Below the pieces are notes generated by a model. That model did not search any database. It was given only the letters and a program-made list of their open reading frames with translations, and had not been told where the DNA came from. A DNA stretch of 15,842 nt from Candidatus Aminicenans sakinawicola JGI OTU-1 (GTDB lineage Bacteria; Acidobacteriota; Aminicenantia; Aminicenantales; Aminicenantaceae), in NCBI GenBank assembly GCA_000493965.1, contig AWNV01000069.1:1-15842 (forward strand). Reading direction: 5' to 3'. Numbering within the stretch: the first letter of the stretch is position 1; each line of letters starts with the position of its first letter. A program made the translations under genes and the position numbers. Shown piece after piece: positions 1 to 6,360 of the stretch.

Positions 1-312
1 GCTCGAGCTATACCATGATAGATCTTCTGGATGAATTAAGCATTGATGTTACTATTGCCCATCCTAAGCAGGTGAAAGCTATAGCCAAGGCGAAGATAAA
101 GACAGATAAGAGGGATTCTTTCATGCTGGCTCATTTACTACGTACGGATTTAATTCCTGAGATCTATAAACGCAGTCAAGAGAATCGGGGTTATACCTTC
201 TACCCACAGCTCAGGAGAGAGGACTTATCATGGTAAGATCGTTAAGCAAGGCAACCGCTGGCTGCGATGGGCTGCGGTAGTAGCTGTTTGGCCTTCCCTT
301 AAGGAAGGCTGA
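1..312 (+). pseudogene. IS110-family transposase remnant, internally deleted
   Basis: This is a broken transposase that enters from outside the window. Reading from base 3 the frame gives SSYTMIDLLDELSIDV, then IAHPKQVKAIAKAKIKTDKR with LAHLLRTDLIPE, which is the IS110-family N-terminal DEDD domain pattern (KTDKRD..LA.LLR..LIPE). Around 184-190 the reading jumps one frame: codons from 190 give VIPSTHSSGERTYHGKIVKQ followed by GNRWLRWAAVVAVW, the conserved C-terminal domain of the same family, then a stop at 310. Several hundred bases between the two domains are missing, and the normal C-terminal tail after the RWA motif is also gone. The element cannot encode a working transposase. An ATG at 15 is in frame with the N-terminal part but is internal to the family alignment. 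I am confident of the family and of the deletion; the exact joint is approximate. Confidence 0.85.
291..309. terminator. Short perfect hairpin, possible terminator
   Basis: A 7-bp perfect stem, GCCTTCC / GGAAGGC, surrounds a CTTAA loop and is followed by TGATTTT. It overlaps the last codons of the IS110 remnant. The trailing T run is short, so this may be a weak terminator or simply a scar palindrome at the truncation point. Confidence 0.3.
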
Positions 313-835
313 TTTTCATAGAAGGAATTTCTTTTTTCTGTTGAGGACGATTTTCTCTCAATTTCATCAAATTCCCATTCCCTAAGCGAATCTATAACCC
401 ATAATACACACAAAAAACAAGTCCAGTCAATAAAAAATCCTCAGGGAAGAGAGAATCATCCACTCACCCCATCCCTCACGGCGCTTGCCATGACATGACG
501 GACAAAATCCGCGAACTTTACATGAAAAGGTCAACAATTAGAAAACACTACGTTCCGGATGACGCTGGTGATAAACCCCTGCCATGGCAGCAGGGATGAT
601 TCAAGAAACGGGCCAGAATAGAGCCACACAGATATCCTCCCCTGTAAATGGCCATCTCTGATTCACACGCTCTTTGCAAAAATGTCAACAGAAGTAAACG
701 TTGGAAGGATTGTCCAGTCAACAAATGTTGCTTTGTTGAATAAATTCTTTTACATGGTAATACAAGGATTGGCTGTATCTTATAGAGCAAGAGACACCGT
801 AAAATCTTAATAAGCTTTAAGGTGATTTCAACTTC
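313..835. other. Gene-free stretch, probably decayed DNA
   Basis: I see no gene that I can support here. The longest plus-strand reading with any protein character starts at 495 (MTDKIRELYMKRSTIRKHYV...) and stops at 597 after 34 codons, without a good ribosome binding site. A 10-bp phrase, GTCCAGTCAA, occurs near 421 and again near 712. The stretch lies between a wrecked IS and the 3' end of a minus-strand gene and is best read as remnant DNA. Confidence 0.5.
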
Positions 836-1342
836 TTAATAAGGAATTCTTTCCACAGGCGTGACGATCATTATGGCGATTTCTGTAAGGATGTTTACGC
901 ATTTGCCGGTTTTTCCCTGTTTCAGATACTCTCGAGCCGCATCGAGTTGTTTACGGGCATATTCCACTGCGTCCTCTATGCTTGAAATGCTGTCTGGCAT
1001 TTGAAATTCCTCACCGGAGTTGATTAAATTATAGGACTCATTGAGCAATGTGATTCCCTTTTCGTTGAAGATCGCCGTTGAATCAAACAGTTTTTTGGCT
1101 TCTGACATCTTTTCTCCAAACGCCGCCGGAAATTCCGTATCCGGTGCAGACATGACGATCGCTTCTAAAAGCAACTTAAATCCTGTTTCCACCTTTTCTC
1201 CAGGTCCTTCCGGATCAAGTAAATAATCAGCGGCCAGCTTGATTTTCGCATCGATTTTTCCCGTATCTGTAGCCGCCTCTATCCGGCCCGTCAAAAACAC
1301 TATCAGTGCGATTACAATAAAAATAAACAGTCTGTTTTTCAT
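836..1342 (-). CDS. Small exported protein of unknown function
   Basis: This encodes a 168-residue protein that I do not recognise. The start is well supported: on the minus strand AAGGAGG stands 5 bases before the ATG. Residues 1-24 form a typical Sec signal peptide (MKNR, then a run of I/F/V/L, ending near RIEA-ATD). The mature part is charged and predicted mostly helical, with Lys/Glu-rich segments, and ends in a hydrophobic stretch ILTEIAIMIVTPVERIPY. It has no cysteine lipobox and no catalytic motif that I can see. It is divergent from the ECF sigma factor gene at 1605 with a 262-bp gap, so it may be controlled from the same region or be a target of that sigma factor; this is inference. 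Coding confidence rests on the ribosome binding site, signal peptide and open frame. Confidence 0.75.
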   Translation of the reverse strand: MKNRLFIFIVIALIVFLTGRIEAATDTGKIDAKIKLAADYLLDPEGPGEKVETGFKLLLEAIVMSAPDTEFPAAFGEKMSEAKKLFDSTAIFNEKGITLLNESYNLINSGEEFQMPDSISSIEDAVEYARKQLDAAREYLKQGKTGKCVNILTEIAIMIVTPVERIPY

Positions 1343-1510
1343 ATTAACCTCCTTATATCATATCTGATGTTTCGATTGTTCATCCAATAGGATTACCGAA
1401 CATCGCACTTGTTTTGTTTACTTCGATCTCGTTTTTCCTGCTGGCTGAAAAATTTCAGAAAGGATACAATATAAGCTGAGAGAATATGCTCAAAAAAACA
1501 TCTAAGGAAT

Positions 1511-1566
1511 ATAACCTGGATTATTCATATTAATAATCGACAGTTTTTATGAATAATTCAGGATAA
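1511..1566. mobile_element. 48-bp MITE-like palindromic element, copy 1, with ATAA target duplication
   Basis: The element core is 1515-1562. It begins CCTGGATTATTCAT and ends ATGAATAATTCAGG, 14-bp terminal inverted repeats with one mismatch, around a 20-base middle containing AATCGACAG. Both sides carry the same tetranucleotide, ATAA (1511-1514 and 1563-1566), which reads as a target-site duplication. It has no coding capacity and can fold into one hairpin. Copy 2 (3106-3153) differs at a single base and lies in the same orientation. The 4-bp AT-rich duplication and CCT ends fit elements mobilised by a transposase of IS1380 type or another 4-bp-duplication family. Confidence 0.75.
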
Positions 1567-1604
1567 ACAATTGCTCCTGTTTGAACGGTTACTAATATGG
1601 AAAA

Positions 1605-2222
1605 ATGGGCATCACTATTGCATCTCAAAAAACTGGAATACTCGAGAGCGAAAGCAACTGGATACACCTAGCGGAGAGCCTTGTGTTTGACGAAAAAACA
1701 ATCTATAAACAGTTGATAGCACCAGTTGAATCCCAGATGATGCGGTCCATATGGCGCATTGTGCGTCATCCAGAATTAGCGGAAGATACACTACAGGAAG
1801 CACTCATTATCATCTGGAAGAAACGGGAACGCATTTGCTGCCACCCCAATCCTCATGCGCTGATTTTGAAAATTTGCTTGAATGCCGCCTACGACTCGTT
1901 GAGAAAGCGAGCACGATTCCGTAAACAGCAAAATTCCTCTTTGCTGCACAAACTCCAAAGTCCCTCTGAAACAACTGTCTCCCAGGCTCTGGAAAGAAAA
2001 AAAACCGAAGACGAAATCTTCAAAGCCATCGGCCGGCTTCCAAAGAGACAGGCCGTAGCGATTCTCATGCGAATAATTCAAGACCAGCCCTATGATGTCA
2101 TCGCACAGACTCTGGGCTGCAGTGAAACAACGGCAAGAATCCATGTCTCACGAGGCCGGGCACGGTTGAGTCAATGGCTTTCCCATTTACATACATCTCC
2201 CCTATTGGAGGTATCAAAATGA
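1605..2222 (+). CDS. ECF-type RNA polymerase sigma factor
   Basis: A 205-residue extracytoplasmic-function sigma-70 family protein. Region 2 spans about residues 35-105, with the core-binding helix pattern ELAEDTLQEALIIIWKK (residues 58-73) and the -10 recognition part ILKICLNAAYDSLRKRAR. Region 4 spans about residues 135-192, with LPKRQAVAILMRIIQDQPYD followed by the helix-turn-helix IAQTLGCSETTARIHVSRGR. Region 3 is absent, as expected for ECF factors. The first 25 residues are not conserved and the ATG at 1605 lacks a good ribosome binding site, so translation may begin elsewhere near here. The stop overlaps the start of the next gene (ATGA at 2219-2222), implying translational coupling with its likely anti-sigma partner. 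A MITE-like repeat ends 39 bases upstream of the start. Confidence 0.9.
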   Translation: MGITIASQKTGILESESNWIHLAESLVFDEKTIYKQLIAPVESQMMRSIWRIVRHPELAEDTLQEALIIIWKKRERICCHPNPHALILKICLNAAYDSLRKRARFRKQQNSSLLHKLQSPSETTVSQALERKKTEDEIFKAIGRLPKRQAVAILMRIIQDQPYDVIAQTLGCSETTARIHVSRGRARLSQWLSHLHTSPLLEVSK

Positions 2223-3094
2223 AAAAAGAAAAACCGCTTAACATGAAAATCGATGACCTGCTCAAGCAGGTATTAAAGGACGATCTTCCTCCGGAGTCAG
2301 AGAGTCGGATGAGAAGACACTTCGCTCAGTTCAGAAAAAAATTCGAACAGCCTGATCAGCAATCCAGGACGAATGTTCGATGGCAATGGGCACACTGGGT
2401 ACTCAGAAAGGAAGTTCTGGCACTCTCATCCATAATCATGGTGGTGTTAGGCGTTATCATGCATATGAACGTTCAACGCAGCGCCCTAGCTGAAACTGTC
2501 TTGATGCTAAGAACATCGGTATCTGTCTCGGACCAGGTCCGGCACACCGGGTCGATGGAATGCTCGGTGCAAGTTCCCACCCGGGATGGGCAATTCCTGG
2601 CTTACTCCATTCAATGGATTTCACCCAACATGACGCGTGTGGATGTCCAAAAGGCAAATGAGATCGACAAAACATTGTGGATCTCTAAAGAGGATATCTT
2701 CATCGCCGATCATATAAAAAATGTAATGCACAAGGTTAAAGGCGTCGAACAAATCAAAGATCCACTTTTTCAACCGGTTATGGAATTTCTTTCCCCAGTC
2801 GAGCTGGCGGAGCGCATGTACAGAAGATGGCAGATAAAACAGTACAAACCACTGGCCGAACAAGAACGGGGATCATTCACTTTTAAAGATCCGAATCATA
2901 TCGGAAAGTCTCTTCTGGAAATGATAGTCGATTTAAACACCTATCTTCCATTGAGTATCAAAAAATTCCTTCCGGGTCCTACAATAGTCAGTGAAGAAGA
3001 AACATTAGTCATGCAACTCCATTTTACATGGAATAAACCGGTTTCGCCGCAAATAATGACTCCCAAAATCAAAAAAAGGAGTCTTGATGCATAA
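2219..3094 (+). CDS. Probable membrane-anchored anti-sigma factor with periplasmic LolA/RseB-like domain
   Basis: A 291-residue protein started at 2219 because GGAGG at 2204-2208 is well spaced and the ATG overlaps the sigma stop; an open frame reaching back to 2174 has no such support. Residues 1-45 are a short charged cytoplasmic part (KIDDLLKQVLKDDLPPESES), resembling the N-terminal segments of anti-sigma proteins encoded after ECF factors. One transmembrane helix lies at about 66-83. The remaining 200 residues would face the periplasm, with beta-rich segments (FLAYSIQWISPNMTRVDVQK, LWISKEDIFIADHIKNVMHK, LHFTWNKPV) reminiscent of the LolA/RseB lipoprotein-binding fold. The anti-sigma role is inferred mainly from position, topology and the overlap; the fold resemblance is by eye only. 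Confidence 0.7.
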   Translation: MKKEKPLNMKIDDLLKQVLKDDLPPESESRMRRHFAQFRKKFEQPDQQSRTNVRWQWAHWVLRKEVLALSSIIMVVLGVIMHMNVQRSALAETVLMLRTSVSVSDQVRHTGSMECSVQVPTRDGQFLAYSIQWISPNMTRVDVQKANEIDKTLWISKEDIFIADHIKNVMHKVKGVEQIKDPLFQPVMEFLSPVELAERMYRRWQIKQYKPLAEQERGSFTFKDPNHIGKSLLEMIVDLNTYLPLSIKKFLPGPTIVSEEETLVMQLHFTWNKPVSPQIMTPKIKKRSLDA

Positions 3095-3101
3095 TGGCTA
3101 A

Positions 3102-3157
3102 TTAACCTGGATTATTCATAGTAATAATCGACAGTTTTTATGAATAATTCAGGATAA
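3102..3157. mobile_element. 48-bp MITE-like palindromic element, copy 2
   Basis: The core at 3106-3153 matches copy 1 at all but one of 48 positions (G for T at 3121), in the same orientation. The left flank is TTAA (3102-3105) and the right flank ATAA (3154-3157), so the target duplication is degenerate by one base. It sits between the anti-sigma candidate and the MotA-like gene, ending just before the ribosome binding site of the latter. The two copies thus bracket the sigma/anti-sigma pair. Confidence 0.75.
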
Positions 3158-3179
3158 GTAAGAAAGGAGGATATTTGAA

Positions 3180-4208
3180 ATGACATCTCAGATAAATAAA
3201 AAAAGAATATTTCTTGTTTTGGCAAGAATTTTGATCGTGGCCATCTTGGTACCAGCCGCAATTTTTTCCGGAAAATTCGGTAACTTAATGGGCGGTTACG
3301 GCCTTGTTTTTGTGCTTGTGGGAGGAATGGCCATGGCGCTGTTAAGCTTTTCCGGCCCTGAGATCGCAGCTGCCTTTAAACATGCAGCAGGAGTTCCGGG
3401 GACCCGAAAGGAGATGCGAAAATCCGCCCTTTTCTGGGAAGCAGCCGCCCGAAATGCATGGATGCTGGGTATTCTGGGAAGCATCATTAACCTTGTAATA
3501 GCTCTTTCCGACTCTGTAGGTGGAGTATCAGGCATTGCTTCTCGAATGGCAAATTCCTTTGTAACCACGATTTATGGAATGATATTGGGAGTGATCTGCT
3601 TTGTTCCCGCCTGGAAGTTGATAGAGGAGCTTCATAATCAGCCACTCGAGGAAGACCCAGACACACTCGAGAAGCCGGTACAAAGAGAAACCGCAACTCT
3701 TAGGTTTGAAAACATAATCGGGTATATTGTTTTCATTGCCATAACCTCATGGACAATAATCAGACCTTCCCTGTCAATGTCATCACCCCAATTCCAGCCG
3801 TGGGAGTGGATTATTTACTGGCCGGCACTGCTGGTCGTCCTGGGAGGGACAATTGCCATTGTTTTATTCGTGGGCAATGCTTCAACCGGACGGCCTTTTA
3901 CATTGAGTTTTGCCTTAACAGGCCTGATCGGATCCCTGATGGGATTCATTCAGGTTTTACTCGCCTTCTCTTCCAAGAACATCGAGAATATGGCATCTGC
4001 AGTGACTTTCATCATTTCATCATGCTTCATCGCCTTGCTGGGAATTATGCTGGTCGGAGCACCCCTGGAGGACCGGATAGTCAAATCCGAAAGGACAAAC
4101 AAACATTCTACATTAAGCCGGGTTATCTGGTATATTTTTCCACTGGTGACGCTGATATTTTTAGTTATGACTTTTGTCCTGGTGATTACGCCTATAAAAA
4201 AAGGATAA
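3180..4208 (+). CDS. MotA/ExbB-like polytopic membrane protein with two tandem halves
   Basis: A 342-residue inner-membrane protein with about nine hydrophobic segments. Its ATG is preceded by AGGAGG at 3165-3170. The first half (about 12-150) reads like the MotA/TolQ/ExbB channel family: a GG-containing helix GLVFVLVGGMAMALLSFSGP, a cytoplasmic helical part, then GILGSIINLVIALSD and a helix SFVTTIYGMILGVICFVP ending in charged residues. The second half (about 178-300) repeats the order: WPALLVVLGGTIAIVLFVG, then GLIGSLMGFIQVLLAFSSKN and a helix ending LLGIMLVGAPLEDRI, with a shorter loop between. A final helix lies at about 315-336. No MotB/ExbD-type partner with a peptidoglycan-binding or Asp-bearing helix is visible nearby. 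It follows the sigma/anti-sigma pair, separated by a MITE-like repeat, and is followed after 16 bases by a small exported peptide. Family assignment is by motif and topology; function is unknown. Confidence 0.7.
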   Translation: MTSQINKKRIFLVLARILIVAILVPAAIFSGKFGNLMGGYGLVFVLVGGMAMALLSFSGPEIAAAFKHAAGVPGTRKEMRKSALFWEAAARNAWMLGILGSIINLVIALSDSVGGVSGIASRMANSFVTTIYGMILGVICFVPAWKLIEELHNQPLEEDPDTLEKPVQRETATLRFENIIGYIVFIAITSWTIIRPSLSMSSPQFQPWEWIIYWPALLVVLGGTIAIVLFVGNASTGRPFTLSFALTGLIGSLMGFIQVLLAFSSKNIENMASAVTFIISSCFIALLGIMLVGAPLEDRIVKSERTNKHSTLSRVIWYIFPLVTLIFLVMTFVLVITPIKKG

Positions 4209-4224
4209 AACAGAAGGAGGGAGC

Positions 4225-4401
4225 ATGTGTAACAAATTTTATCTTATAATTTATTTGGGACTTGTCTTTCTTTCTGCATCTTCTCTCGCAATGGTTTCCT
4301 TTAAGGCAGCAGATGAAAAACTCCAATCTCCAATAAATCGATTGGAATCGTATGAGGCATATAAGCCCGTATTCCCCATATTAAACGCAAATATCGCTTA
4401 A
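4225..4401 (+). CDS. 58-residue exported or membrane-tethered small protein
   Basis: The ATG at 4225 follows AGGAGG (4215-4220) at a 4-base spacing, only 16 bases after the MotA-like gene, so the two are probably co-transcribed and this one is efficiently translated. Residues 5-22 (FYLIIYLGLVFLSASSLA) are a signal peptide or single membrane helix with a plausible cleavage after SLA. The remaining 36 residues are short, charged in the middle (AADEKLQSPINRLESYEAYK) and end PVFPILNANIA. I do not recognise a family. The stop falls at a TTAA next to the left edge of the IS1380-family element. If the IS inserted at this TTAA, the same stop would have existed before insertion, so the protein need not be truncated; otherwise it could be the cut-off start of a longer protein. 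Confidence 0.6.
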   Translation: MCNKFYLIIYLGLVFLSASSLAMVSFKAADEKLQSPINRLESYEAYKPVFPILNANIA

Positions 4402-5930
4402 CAAAGTCACCCTAAGATGTTATTATATAACAAGATAGATGGAGATAATGGCATCGAAAATGAAGAACACAAAGGGTGAAAGATTAAATATTCGTTTCGA
4501 CAGAAAAATAAAGCTTGAATTTCATGGTGCAAGATTGACATCTGATGGGGGCCTGCTTGTTTATCGGGAGCTTGATGATGCGTTAGGATTATTTAATTCA
4601 GCTTCTACTGTAATGAACGATAAACGAACCGGGCGCAATATTCAGCATGATATGACCAACCTGCTGCGCCAATCTGTATACAGCCGGCTGGCAGGATATG
4701 AGGATGTCAATGATGCTCAGCGATTATCAGTAGATCCTGTCATGAGAGCTGTGACGGGAAAGAAAAAGAGGAAGAATGCCGCGAGCGTTAACACGGTAGG
4801 TCGATTCGAGACAGAGGTTCTTCCCTTGAAGAAAAACCTTGAAGGTTTGTCTGAAATTAACGGAAGCTGGGTTGAGAGAGCAATGGAAAGAACATCATAT
4901 CGTCGAATCATTTTAGATCTGGACAGTTCAGAGAGTCCTGTACATGGAGAGCAAGAAGGTTCTGCATACAACGGTCATTTCAGATGTAATTGTTATCATC
5001 CTCTGTTTTGCTTTAACCAATATGGGGACTGTGAGGGAGCAATGCTACGTCCAGGCAATGTCCACAGCGCTGATTGCTGGAAAGAGCTACTGGAACCAAT
5101 CGTTCGACGGTACGAAAACAAAAAAGTACGGAAGCACTTTCGAGGTGATGCTGCCTTTGCGAAGCCTGAGATCTATGAATACCTTGAAGAAAAAGGTCTC
5201 TTGTATGCTATCCGCCTCCCGGCGAATGATGTCTTGTATGATGAGATTAAACATCTTCTAACTCGTCCTGTTGGACGTCCGTCGAGAAAGCCTGTAATTA
5301 AGCTTTACGATTTTAAGTATAAAGCAGCAAGTTGGAAAAAACGGCGTCGTGTTGTGGCGAAAGTTGAATGGCACCAGGGAGATTTATTTCCGAGAGTAGG
5401 TTTTATCGTGACTAATATGAGTGCCAAGGCAGAGGGTGTGGTTCGATTCTACAATAAACGAGGGATTGCAGAACAGTGGATAAAAGAAGGAAAGTATGCA
5501 CTTAATTGGACCCGTCTTTCATGCAAACATTTCGTCTCGAATCAGGTGAGATTAGGGTTGTTTGTACTGGCCTATAATCTGGGCAACTTTCTGCGGCGAC
5601 TGGTTCTTCCAGGTAAAATAAAACATTGGTCACTTCGAAGCCTGCTTGTGAAACTTATAAAGATCGGGGCTAAGGTTCTGAGACGTAGCCGTTACGTTAT
5701 TTTCCAAATGGCAGAGGTTGCTATAAGCAAGGAGATGTTTTCTGAGATATTGTCTCGGGTGAATCGATTAAGACATTGTTTGTTATAATGCAGCAATTTC
5801 TAAGAGAAATGGATGGACAAGTATCCCTAATTCTCGGATTTGTGAAAGAAAATTGCAAAGATCAAAGAAAATAGTGACATTTTTATTACAACAGGCTGAT
5901 AAAATGTTGTATTATAAAAAAAAGGTGATT
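4402..5930 (+). mobile_element. IS1380-family insertion sequence (approximate limits)
   Basis: The intact transposase gene is flanked by weakly matching ends. The left side reads TCACCCTAAG then TTATTATATAACA (4407-4432); the right side, on the minus strand, reads TCACC then TTATAATACAACA (5928-5905). The ends share TCACC and a TTAT[TA]ATA[TC]AACA block but need a 2-base gap. TTAA occurs at 4398-4401 and at 5929-5932, which would suit the AT-rich 4-bp duplications of this family, but on the left it is separated from the repeat by five bases. I therefore give the limits as approximate. Confidence 0.55.
4439..5788 (+). CDS. IS1380-family transposase
   Basis: A 449-residue DDE transposase of normal length for IS1380. 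The catalytic core is easy to follow: LDLDSSES (Asp at about 160/162) with GEQEGSAYNGHFRCNCYHPL, then RPGNVHSADCW, then RGDAAFAKPEIYEYLE (Asp 237), then a GRPSRKP linker, KVEWHQGDLFPRVGFIVTNM, and FYNKRGIAEQWIKEGK carrying the third acidic residue (Glu 345 or 350). The C-terminal part WTRLSC..F..NQVRLGLFVLAYNLGNFLRR is also characteristic. No stop or frameshift interrupts it, so the element may still be active. In-frame ATGs at 4439, 4448 and 4460 are all possible starts; GGAG at 4441-4444 lies too close to 4448 to decide. Confidence 0.93.
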   Translation: MEIMASKMKNTKGERLNIRFDRKIKLEFHGARLTSDGGLLVYRELDDALGLFNSASTVMNDKRTGRNIQHDMTNLLRQSVYSRLAGYEDVNDAQRLSVDPVMRAVTGKKKRKNAASVNTVGRFETEVLPLKKNLEGLSEINGSWVERAMERTSYRRIILDLDSSESPVHGEQEGSAYNGHFRCNCYHPLFCFNQYGDCEGAMLRPGNVHSADCWKELLEPIVRRYENKKVRKHFRGDAAFAKPEIYEYLEEKGLLYAIRLPANDVLYDEIKHLLTRPVGRPSRKPVIKLYDFKYKAASWKKRRRVVAKVEWHQGDLFPRVGFIVTNMSAKAEGVVRFYNKRGIAEQWIKEGKYALNWTRLSCKHFVSNQVRLGLFVLAYNLGNFLRRLVLPGKIKHWSLRSLLVKLIKIGAKVLRRSRYVIFQMAEVAISKEMFSEILSRVNRLRHCLL

Positions 5931-6113
5931 AACGGGGTTTTTAAATCAAAATGATACCCAATATTCTCTTTCGTAAAGTTGATATGGGGAATATTGGTTT
6001 AGATGTGATAATCTTAGTTCAGCATGCTAACGGGTGGGAATTTAGGAAAATTGTGAGGGATTTGTCGCAAGCGCAAAAAGGAAATCCTTATCTTTTGATT
6101 TATGTAAACAATC

Positions 6114-6301
6114 GTATAACCCGCAGCAGCACGCGGACGCGGCGGGCACGTCTGTTTTTCATTATAAAGTTCAACTTTGGACGGCTTCGCCGTGGCGCGA
6201 ATCATTCAAAGAGTGCGGAGCAGTAAGCTGTTCGTGGAGTGTTTTGAACGAAACATTTGGACGGTGAACGGTTCACCGCGCCGGTGAGCCCTTTGTTATA
6301 C
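6114..6301. repeat. GC-rich structured segment bounded by GTATAAC / GTTATAC (attC-like candidate)
   Basis: The segment starts with GTATAAC (6114-6120) and ends with the exact inverse GTTATAC (6295-6301). Inside are several short stems: CCCGC...GCGGG near 6119-6145, ACGGC-TTC-GCCGT near 6180-6192, GAGCAG-TAAG-CTGTTC near 6218-6233, and overlapping hairpins at 6262-6290. TTTGGACGG occurs twice (near 6176 and 6257). Inverse 7-bp ends around a foldable middle, just upstream of a promoterless-looking exported gene, recall integron attC sites. However 188 bp is longer than usual, and GTTATAC is not a strict GTTRRRY core. It could instead be another structured repeat or a non-coding RNA. Confidence 0.35.
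6262..6290 (+). promoter_or_regulatory. Overlapping alternative hairpins
   Basis: Three consecutive blocks, CGGTGAAC (6262-6269), GTTCACCG (6271-6278) and CGGTGAGC (6282-6289), allow the middle block to pair perfectly with the first or nearly perfectly with the third. Such mutually exclusive stems are typical of attenuators, but they also occur in recombination sites. They lie about 70 bases before the ATG of the 6361 gene. Confidence 0.3.
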
Positions 6302-6360
6302 CTATTGGAGTTGAGGCAAAATTATTGAAACATTAATGAAGTAAAATAATAGGAGAAACC

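Larger units (their letters stand above)
5933..6360. other. Accessory intergenic stretch with no secure gene
   Basis: An open frame at 5951-6226 (91 codons, starting MIPNILFRKVDMGNIGLDVI) has no ribosome binding site and runs into the structured GC-rich segment, where it turns Arg/Ser-rich. Only its first 55 residues or so look protein-like, and I do not recognise them. I regard this ORF as unproven. The second half of the stretch is the structured segment listed separately, and the last 60 bases are the AT-rich leader of the gene at 6361. Confidence 0.4.

Noticed and set aside
2174..2218. N-terminal extension of the anti-sigma gene back to an ATG at 2174
   Set aside because: It overlaps the sigma coding region in another frame and has no ribosome binding site, while GGAGG correctly precedes the ATG at 2219.
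1511..3157. CRISPR array or tandem repeat interpretation of the repeated 48-mers
   Set aside because: Only two full copies exist, 1.6 kb apart with genes between them, and they have terminal inverted repeats and 4-bp flanking duplications, not spacers.
3749..4249. Plus-strand open frame of 166 codons
   Set aside because: It is a shadow of the MotA-like membrane protein in another frame, with low-complexity, unlikely composition.
4402..5930. Assigning the 48-bp MITEs to the IS1380 copy at 4439
   Set aside because: The ends of that copy (TCACC...AACA) do not resemble CCTGGATTATTCAT; the terminus at 15723 is a far better match.
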